Source: Patulibacter minatonensis DSM 18081 (lineage in GTDB: Bacteria > Actinomycetota > Thermoleophilia > Solirubrobacterales > Solirubrobacteraceae). From it: DNA of 64,000 nt. The notes below the pieces were generated by a model. It did not search any database and had not been told where the DNA came from. It saw only the letters and a list, made by a program, of their open reading frames with translations. Of the stretch, positions 59,060 to 64,000 are shown in pieces (positions within the stretch are counted from its first letter, which is position 1; the number at the start of each line of letters is the position of its first letter). The translations under genes were made by a program, and so were the position numbers. The DNA lies in the NCBI RefSeq assembly GCF_000519325.1, contig NZ_KI912613.1:4111859-4175858 (forward strand), written 5' to 3'.

Positions 59060-60131
59060 CGCCGGAACCACCGGTTCCACCCGTCCGCGCCGCAGCGCAC
59101 GCGCCGCCGGCGTCGACGTCCTCGAGCGCACCGGCCTGGTGCTCTTCCTGATCGCGCTGATCCTCTGGTTCACGATCGACTCGACGAGCGGCGACATCTT
59201 CACGTCGGGGGCGAACATCCGGCAAGTCCTGTCGAACCAGTCGGTGACCGGGATCATCGCGCTGGCGATGGTCGCACCGCTCGTCGCCGGCTACTTCGAT
59301 CTCTCGGTGGCCGCGATCGCGGGGATGGCCAGCGTGACGATGGCGGCGCTCGTCGGCACGCACGGGTATCCGGTCTGGCTCTCGATCGTGCTGACCCTCC
59401 TCGTGGCCGGCATCGCCGGCGGCGTCAACGGGGTGCTCGTCGCCAGGTTCAAGCTGAACGCGTTCATCGTCACGCTCGGCACCTACACCCTGATCGGCGG
59501 GCTGCTGCAGCTCTACACCGAGGGCCAGAGCATCGCCAACGGGATCCCGGAGAGCTTCGGCAACTGGGGCTCGCTCACGTGGCTCGGCGTCCCCCGACCG
59601 TTCTGGCTGCTGATCGTCGCGGGCCTCGTCCTCTGGTACGTCCTCACCCAGATCCCGTTCGGTCGACAGCTCGAGAGCATCGGCTCCAACGAGCGCGGTG
59701 CACGGCTCGTCGGCATCCGGGTCGACCGCACGATCTTCCTGGCGTTCGTCTCGTCCGGGCTGCTTGCGGGCGTCGCCGGGGTCCTGCTGACCTCGCGCGC
59801 CGGGTCCGCCGACCCGACCGCCGGCTCGGCGTACCTCTTCCCGGCACTCGCAGCGGTGTTCCTCGGGGCCACCACGCTCCGACCGGGCAAGTACAACGTC
59901 TGGGGCACGATCGTCGGCGTCTTCGTCGTGGCGGTCGCGGTGAACGGCTTCACCCTGCTCGGCGCCGACGCGTGGGTCACGCCCGTCTTCAACGGGGCTT
60001 CCCTGTTGGCCGCGGTGATGATCTCGACGCTCTTCGCCCGCCAACGCGAGTCGATGGCGCGGAAGGTGCTGCTGGACGGATTCAAGCGCGAGGAACCCGC
60101 GGATCCGAACACGAACGAACTCGAGCGCTGA
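59043..60131 (+). CDS. CUT2 ABC transporter permease
   Basis: A 362-residue RbsC-type permease with about nine hydrophobic segments, including VLFLIALILWFTI and GVFVVAVAVNGFTLLG, and the conserved VAPLVAGYFDLSVAAIAGMA. It forms the membrane channel of the second importer. Confidence 0.92.
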   Translation: MSTVSDAGTTGSTRPRRSARAAGVDVLERTGLVLFLIALILWFTIDSTSGDIFTSGANIRQVLSNQSVTGIIALAMVAPLVAGYFDLSVAAIAGMASVTMAALVGTHGYPVWLSIVLTLLVAGIAGGVNGVLVARFKLNAFIVTLGTYTLIGGLLQLYTEGQSIANGIPESFGNWGSLTWLGVPRPFWLLIVAGLVLWYVLTQIPFGRQLESIGSNERGARLVGIRVDRTIFLAFVSSGLLAGVAGVLLTSRAGSADPTAGSAYLFPALAAVFLGATTLRPGKYNVWGTIVGVFVVAVAVNGFTLLGADAWVTPVFNGASLLAAVMISTLFARQRESMARKVLLDGFKREEPADPNTNELER

Positions 60132-60144
60132 GCTTCAGCGCGAG

Positions 60145-60169
60145 CGTCCGCGGCGCTGTGCCGCGGACG
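60145..60169 (+). terminator. Intercistronic hairpin before binding-protein gene
   Basis: CGTCCGCGGC-GCTGT-GCCGCGGACG, ten-pair stem between the permease stop and the binding-protein SD. It may stabilise the highly expressed binding-protein message or partly terminate. Confidence 0.5.
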
Positions 60170-60216
60170 AGGAATGCCGGCTCATGACGGGCCGGCGACA
60201 CACGGAGGAGAGAGAC

Positions 60217-61425
60217 ATGGGAACCAGGATGTTGCGAACGGCCCGCATCGGGCTCACGACGGCAGGCGTCACCGCCGCGCTCGCGATGGCGGGCTGCGGC
60301 TCGGACGACGAGGACACGACGAGCAACTCGACGCCGACGACCTCGTCCGACGCCTCCGGTGGCTCGGCGAGCGGCGCGTCCGGTGTCACGTCCCTCGCCG
60401 ACCTGACCGGGAAGGGGACCGAGGGCACCCCGCCGACGTCCTCCCCGGCCCCGGCAAAGGGAAAGACGGTCTGGTGGGTGTCCTGCGGCGCGGTGGCGCC
60501 AGACTGTGCGGCCCCGGCCGCGGCGGCGAAGGAGGCCGCCGGCAAGCTCGGCATCACCTTCAAGGTCGCGGACGGCAACCTCAACCAGGCGGGCAAGTAC
60601 CTGACGGCCACGCGCGAGGCGGTCGCCGCGAAGCCTGACGGGATCATCGTCCACGCCCTCGACTGCATCGCGATCAAGCCCGCACTGGAGGAGGCGAAGA
60701 AGGCGAACATCCCCGTCCTCGGCGTGGAGACGCCGGACTGCGACACCCCGCCGAACACCCAGGCGCCGCTCCTCACCGAGGACATGAAGTACGCCCCGGA
60801 GATCCCGGACACCGAGGCCTACTTCAAGTCCTGGGGCAAGGGCGCGGCCGAGTACCTCATCAACAAGACCGGCGGCAAGGCACAGGTCATCCTGAACGAG
60901 GGCACCGACTCGGTGTTCCCGCTCATGAACCAGGGCTTCACCGAGACGCTGAAGAAGTGCTCCGGGTGCAAGATCGTCGACACCGTGAAGTTCACGGCGG
61001 CCGAGCAGATCCCGAACGGCCCGTGGATCCAGCGCTTCCGCACCGCGGTCACGAAGAACCCGACGGCGACGGCGACGTTCATCCCGTCGGACTACGCGAT
61101 GACCGCGCTCGGCGGCGGCAAGGCCGTCCAGGAGGCCGGCTCGAAGGCGCTCGTCGTGGGTGGCTCGGGCTCGGCGGCCGGCATGGACGGCGTGCGCTCC
61201 GGGGCGGTCGCCGCGGACACGTTCGCCCATGACGTCGCCTGGATGGGCTACGGCGCGATGGACAACATGAACCGGATGCTCCAGGGTGATCCGACGGTCG
61301 TCGAGGGGGTTGGCGCCAAGGTGGTGACGAAGGACGCGAACCTGCCCGCGAAGCCCGGAACGCCCTACCAGTCCAAGGTGGACTTCAAGGCCGCCTACGA
61401 GAAGGCCTGGGCCGCCGGGAAGTAA
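60217..61425 (+). CDS. Substrate-binding lipoprotein of second CUT2 importer
   Basis: A 402-residue type I periplasmic-binding protein. Signal peptide ends in the lipobox AMAGC (Cys near residue 28), followed by a Ser/Thr-rich linker of about 60 residues. The core begins KTVWWVSCGAVAPDCAAPAA and contains DGIIVHALDCIAIKPALEEA. Extra Cys residues in the core are unusual for the family. SD GGAGGAGAG precedes ATG 60217. Given its neighbours it may bind a cyclic or ketone compound rather than a sugar. Confidence 0.9.
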   Translation: MGTRMLRTARIGLTTAGVTAALAMAGCGSDDEDTTSNSTPTTSSDASGGSASGASGVTSLADLTGKGTEGTPPTSSPAPAKGKTVWWVSCGAVAPDCAAPAAAAKEAAGKLGITFKVADGNLNQAGKYLTATREAVAAKPDGIIVHALDCIAIKPALEEAKKANIPVLGVETPDCDTPPNTQAPLLTEDMKYAPEIPDTEAYFKSWGKGAAEYLINKTGGKAQVILNEGTDSVFPLMNQGFTETLKKCSGCKIVDTVKFTAAEQIPNGPWIQRFRTAVTKNPTATATFIPSDYAMTALGGGKAVQEAGSKALVVGGSGSAAGMDGVRSGAVAADTFAHDVAWMGYGAMDNMNRMLQGDPTVVEGVGAKVVTKDANLPAKPGTPYQSKVDFKAAYEKAWAAGK

Positions 61426-61439
61426 GCGCGAGGAGAGAG

Positions 61440-61466
61440 GGCGTCCGTCGAAGGTCGACGGACGCC
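61440..61466 (+). terminator. Terminator of importer operon
   Basis: GGCGTCCGTCGA-AGG-TCGACGGACGCC, perfect 12-pair stem starting 15 bases after the stop. Confidence 0.75.
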
Positions 61467-61470
61467 GATC

Positions 61471-61486
61471 GGCCGACCGTTCGGTA
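61471..61486. promoter_or_regulatory. TetR-like operator (copy 4)
   Basis: GGCCGACCGTTCGGTA, directly ahead of the LLM oxidoreductase. The left half deviates from the TACCAA consensus. Confidence 0.45.
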
Positions 61487-61545
61487 GCTTGACGCCTGTG
61501 CGGGACCGCGGCCGCCCGGCCGGGTCCTCGAGCTCCAGCACCGTC

Positions 61546-62562
61546 ATGGACGCCCCGGCCCCTCCTCCGCTTCCGTGCCTCGGGGTGTTCCTCGCCTACT
61601 GGCCGTGGATCGGGCCCGGCGAGCAGGTCGAGCTCGCCGAGATCGCGGACCGCGGCGGCCTCGACGCGCTCTGGGTCGCCGAGGCCTGGGGGCAGGAGGT
61701 CGTCGCGACGCTCGGCGCCCTCTCCGCGCGGACCTCGCGGATCGCGCTGGGGACGGCGGTCATGCAGATCCCCGCCCGTCGGCCCGCCACCGCGGCGATG
61801 GCCGCCGCGACGCTGCAGATGCTGAGCGGCGGGCGGTTCCGGCTCGGCCTCGGAGTCAGCGGACCGCAGGTCAGCGAGGGGTGGTACGAGCAGCCGTTCG
61901 ACCGCCCCGTCTCCCGGACCCGCAGGTACGTCGAGGTCGTCCGCGCCGCCCTGGCCGGCGACGAGCTGCCGCCCGACGACGACGTCGGCGGCGAGATGCC
62001 CCGGCTGAAGCTGCTCCTCCCCCGCGATCGTCAGCCGCCCCCGATCTACCTCGGCGCGCTCGGCCCGAGGGCGATCGACCAGTGCTACGCGATCGCCGAC
62101 GGCTGGCTGCCGTTCATCGTCGGGACGGACATGCTGGGCGAGCGCCCGCGGCCCGACCGGCCGTTCGACGTCTCCCCCGTGGTGCCGCTGGCCGTCGCAG
62201 CCACGGTCGAGGAGGCCCGCGACGCCGTGCGACCCTGGCTCGGCTTCTACTTCGGCGCCATGGGGACGCCGAAGAAGCACTTCCTCATCGAGCTCGCCGA
62301 GCGTCAGGGTCTCGGCGCCTCAGCGCGTGAGGCCCAGCGGTGCTACCTCGCGGGCGATCGCGACGGCGCAGGGGCGGTGCTCGCCGACGAGCTCATCGAC
62401 GCCACCGCGATCGCCACCACCCCCGACCGCGTGGCCGGTCGCCTCCGGGAGCTCCGCTCCGCCGGGGCCGACTCCGTGATCAGCGTGCCCCTCGGCGACC
62501 GGCGCGCGGCCGTCGAGACCCTCGTCGCGGTCAGGTCGAGCGACGTCGATATCGCGCCCTGA
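61546..62562 (+). CDS. LLM-class F420/FMN-dependent oxidoreductase
   Basis: A 338-residue luciferase-like TIM-barrel enzyme: VELAEIADRGGLDALWVAEA, TSRIALGTAVMQIPARRPATAAM and GGRFRLGLGVSGPQVSEGWYE are family signatures of the actinobacterial F420-dependent type. ATG 61546 is chosen; GTG 61498 (nearly leaderless) is the alternative. It is likely part of the ketone-degradation regulon by virtue of the operator. Confidence 0.88.
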   Translation: MDAPAPPPLPCLGVFLAYWPWIGPGEQVELAEIADRGGLDALWVAEAWGQEVVATLGALSARTSRIALGTAVMQIPARRPATAAMAAATLQMLSGGRFRLGLGVSGPQVSEGWYEQPFDRPVSRTRRYVEVVRAALAGDELPPDDDVGGEMPRLKLLLPRDRQPPPIYLGALGPRAIDQCYAIADGWLPFIVGTDMLGERPRPDRPFDVSPVVPLAVAATVEEARDAVRPWLGFYFGAMGTPKKHFLIELAERQGLGASAREAQRCYLAGDRDGAGAVLADELIDATAIATTPDRVAGRLRELRSAGADSVISVPLGDRRAAVETLVAVRSSDVDIAP

Positions 62563-62588
62563 CTCCCGTGGCGTCGGACGCGCGCGGC

Positions 62589-62603
62589 GGTCGTGGGACG
62601 ACC
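62589..62603. terminator. Weak convergent hairpin
   Basis: GGTCGT-GGG-ACGACC between the convergent LLM and BioY genes. Confidence 0.3.
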
Positions 62604-62662
62604 CCGGAACGCCTCCGCCTAGGGGCCGTCAGCGTCGGGCCGCGCTGCGCCGGACCCGGGGC

Positions 62663-63256
62663 TCAGCGCCCGTCGATGCGACGGGCCAGGCCCCATGCCG
62701 ACGGCAGGACCGCTGCCCCCACGGCGGCCTTCACGAGGCCGCCGACGATGAAGACGGTGAACCCGTCGTGCACCGCCGTGGACCACGTGCCCCCGATCAC
62801 CGCGTGCAGCACGAGGACACCCGGCACGAAGATCAGCAGCTGGGCGAGGACGAAGGCCGCGAACGCGGTCGGGACGCGGCGGTCGGCACCGCGCTCGGCA
62901 AGCCACCCGATCAGTGCTGCCGCCAGGACGAACCCGAGCAGATAGCCGCCGCTCGCACCCCAGAGCCGCTCGACGCCGGAGGCGCCGTCGGCGTAGACCG
63001 GCAGGACGAACCCCAGGACGACGTAGAGCAGGATCGACGCCGCGCCGCGCCGCATCCCGAGGGTCGCACCGACGACCCCGACGGCGAGCGTCTGACCCGT
63101 CATCGGCACGGGCGTCATCGGCACGACCACCTGCGCCGTCAGCGCCGTGAGGACCGCGCCCGCGAGCACGAGCGCCGCGTCGCGAGCGCGCGCACCCGGG
63201 AGGGCGTCGGCGAGGACGAGACGCCGGGTCGTGGGAAGGGCTGCGGTGGTGCTCAT
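62663..63256 (-). CDS. bioY: BioY-type biotin transporter S component
   Basis: A 197-residue membrane protein with six hydrophobic segments. The BioY signature is PMTPVPMTGQTLAVGVVGATLGMRRG (residues about 46-71) and later the GGYLLGFVLAAALIGWLAE segment. It would capture biotin as the substrate-binding subunit of an ECF transporter; no energy-coupling genes are adjacent. A TetR-like operator lies 52 bases upstream, so its control may be linked to the catabolic genes. Confidence 0.92.
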   Translation of the reverse strand: MSTTAALPTTRRLVLADALPGARARDAALVLAGAVLTALTAQVVVPMTPVPMTGQTLAVGVVGATLGMRRGAASILLYVVLGFVLPVYADGASGVERLWGASGGYLLGFVLAAALIGWLAERGADRRVPTAFAAFVLAQLLIFVPGVLVLHAVIGGTWSTAVHDGFTVFIVGGLVKAAVGAAVLPSAWGLARRIDGR

Positions 63257-63308
63257 GGTGCTCCTGCGTCGAGAGTCCGGGCACGGACGATGCCCGGGAC
63301 CGCGAGGC

Positions 63309-63324
63309 TACCAAACGGTTGGAT
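63309..63324. promoter_or_regulatory. TetR-like operator (copy 5)
   Basis: TACCAAACGGTTGGAT, upstream of bioY and close to the end of the LLM gene on the right. Confidence 0.5.
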
Positions 63325-63366
63325 CTGTCAGAACCGCGTCCCGACGCGCATGCCCTCCCGACGGGC

Positions 63367-64000
63367 TCAGCTCCGTGCCGTCGCTCCCAGCGCGATGCGG
63401 GCGTCGATCCCGTACTGGTGCGGGACCCCGAGGTTCTCGCGAAGCGTCGCGCCCGCATACTCCTCCGGGTAGATCCCGCGTCGACGGAGCTCGGGCACGA
63501 CCTCGTCCACGAACGCGTCGACGCCGTCCTCGTAGACGTCGGGGAGGATCCAGAACCCGTCGGCGGCGCCGGCCTCCAGCCAGTCCTGCAGGTGGTCCGC
63601 GTGGACCGCCGCAGGGCCGACCGTGGTCGGGTGGTAGTCGATCACCCCGTGGGCGAGGGCGTCGCGCGGGGACCATCCCTCCCGGGCGACCCTGAGCGCG
63701 ATACCGGACCGGGGGTCGCCCGGGGACGCCCGGGCCGCGGCCAGCTGCTCCGCGGTGAGCGGCTCGTCGTAGCGGCTCGGGTCGATGCGCAGGCCCAGCA
63801 GCGCTCCGAGGTGGGGAAGGCGTGCGTCGACGACGTCGCCGCCCAGCGCCAGGCGGCGGTCGAGCCCCTCCCGCGTGGTCGGGGCGACCGTCGTCATGAG
63901 TCCGGGGAAGTACTTGACGTCGTCGGGATCGCGTCCCGCCTGCGCGGCCGCGTCCCGCACGAGGTCCCGCTGTGCCCGCGCCTCCTCGATCGTCCACACC
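63367..64000 (-). CDS. FMN-dependent monooxygenase (NtaA/SoxA/DszA type), C-terminal part
   Basis: The frame enters from the right edge of the window, so only about 210 C-terminal residues are present. Segments DDVKYFPGLMTTVAPTTREG and GSADGFWILPDVYEDGVD-like (here AADGFWILPDVYEDGVDAFV) and LRRRGIYPEEYAGATLRENL are diagnostic of the NtaA/SnaA/DszA luciferase-like monooxygenases that use FMNH2. The start lies outside. It is followed by bioY in the same orientation. Confidence 0.88.
   Translation of the reverse strand, partial: VWTIEEARAQRDLVRDAAAQAGRDPDDVKYFPGLMTTVAPTTREGLDRRLALGGDVVDARLPHLGALLGLRIDPSRYDEPLTAEQLAAARASPGDPRSGIALRVAREGWSPRDALAHGVIDYHPTTVGPAAVHADHLQDWLEAGAADGFWILPDVYEDGVDAFVDEVVPELRRRGIYPEEYAGATLRENLGVPHQYGIDARIALGATARS

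Noticed and set aside
60082-62280. A 732-codon minus-strand frame
   Set aside because: Antisense to the binding lipoprotein and LLM genes, which have clear motifs and signals.
63257-63366. Biotin or other riboswitch before bioY
   Set aside because: The leader is only about 50 bases beyond the operator and shows no structured element.
1-64000. CRISPR array, tRNA/rRNA genes, insertion sequences, prophage
   Set aside because: No regularly spaced repeats, no cloverleaf or rRNA-like segment and no transposase or integrase motifs were noticed when reading both strands.

Overview
The window is about 70% G+C, densely packed and rich in ATGA/GTGA gene overlaps. It carries CUT2 sugar-type ABC importers, PucR/HxlR/LuxR regulators, F420/FMN (LLM-type) oxidoreductases, SigB/SigF-family sigma factors and a glucosyl-3-phosphoglycerate-type enzyme pair. 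This fits a soil actinobacterium, most likely of the Thermoleophilia/Solirubrobacterales (Patulibacter/Conexibacter-like). That placement is inferred from gene content, not from a marker gene. I saw no rRNA, tRNA, CRISPR array, IS element or phage module.

1-15.4 kb: after the start of a secreted LVIVD-repeat protein, one long minus-strand block (15314 down to 616) encodes a CUT2 ABC importer (binding lipoprotein, permease, ATPase), a PucR-type regulator, aldehyde and alcohol dehydrogenases, a cytochrome P450 with its own ferredoxin reductase and 2Fe-2S ferredoxin, an AttH/CrtC-like protein, an acyl-CoA ligase and an APH-like kinase. It reads as uptake, hydroxylation, oxidation to an acid and CoA activation of a small hydrophobic or glycosylated compound. 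The importer and the aldehyde dehydrogenase share a 69-bp upstream element.

15.4-24.1 kb: a Rieske-tailed FAD oxidoreductase beside a histidine-kinase remnant, an Hsp20 gene, a small hypothetical gene, then a tightly overlapping five-gene operon: NodB-like deacetylase, acyl-CoA-dehydrogenase-like protein, NodS-like methyltransferase, a fused double glycosyltransferase whose C-terminal half looks like glucosyl-3-phosphoglycerate synthase, and a matching HAD phosphatase. It appears to start from a SigB/SigF-type promoter.

24.7-42 kb: a general stress region. It has NAD synthetase, an isochorismatase-like hydrolase, two paralogous SigB/SigF-type sigma factors with related promoters and leaders, a DUF892 ferritin-like protein, Mn-catalase, two VOC proteins, SRPBCC, a HemK-like methyltransferase, SDR, hydrolase, DUF2294, a second Hsp20 with the same promoter as the first, DUF4259, DUF1360 and several small membrane or acidic proteins.

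42-50 kb: small regulator/enzyme units: cupin/MarR, YdeI-like, enol-lactonase, enoyl-CoA hydratase plus SnoaL, HxlR, TetR/SDR, ArsR/AHSA1 and rubredoxin. Several have visible inverted-repeat operators.

50-64 kb: two coupled LuxR regulators, a 3-hydroxyacyl-CoA dehydrogenase, a Baeyer-Villiger monooxygenase, an acyl-CoA synthetase, a second CUT2 importer, an LLM oxidoreductase, BioY and a truncated second LLM enzyme. Five copies of a TetR-like operator lie upstream of genes across 55-63 kb, which suggests one ketone/cyclic-compound regulon controlled from outside the window.
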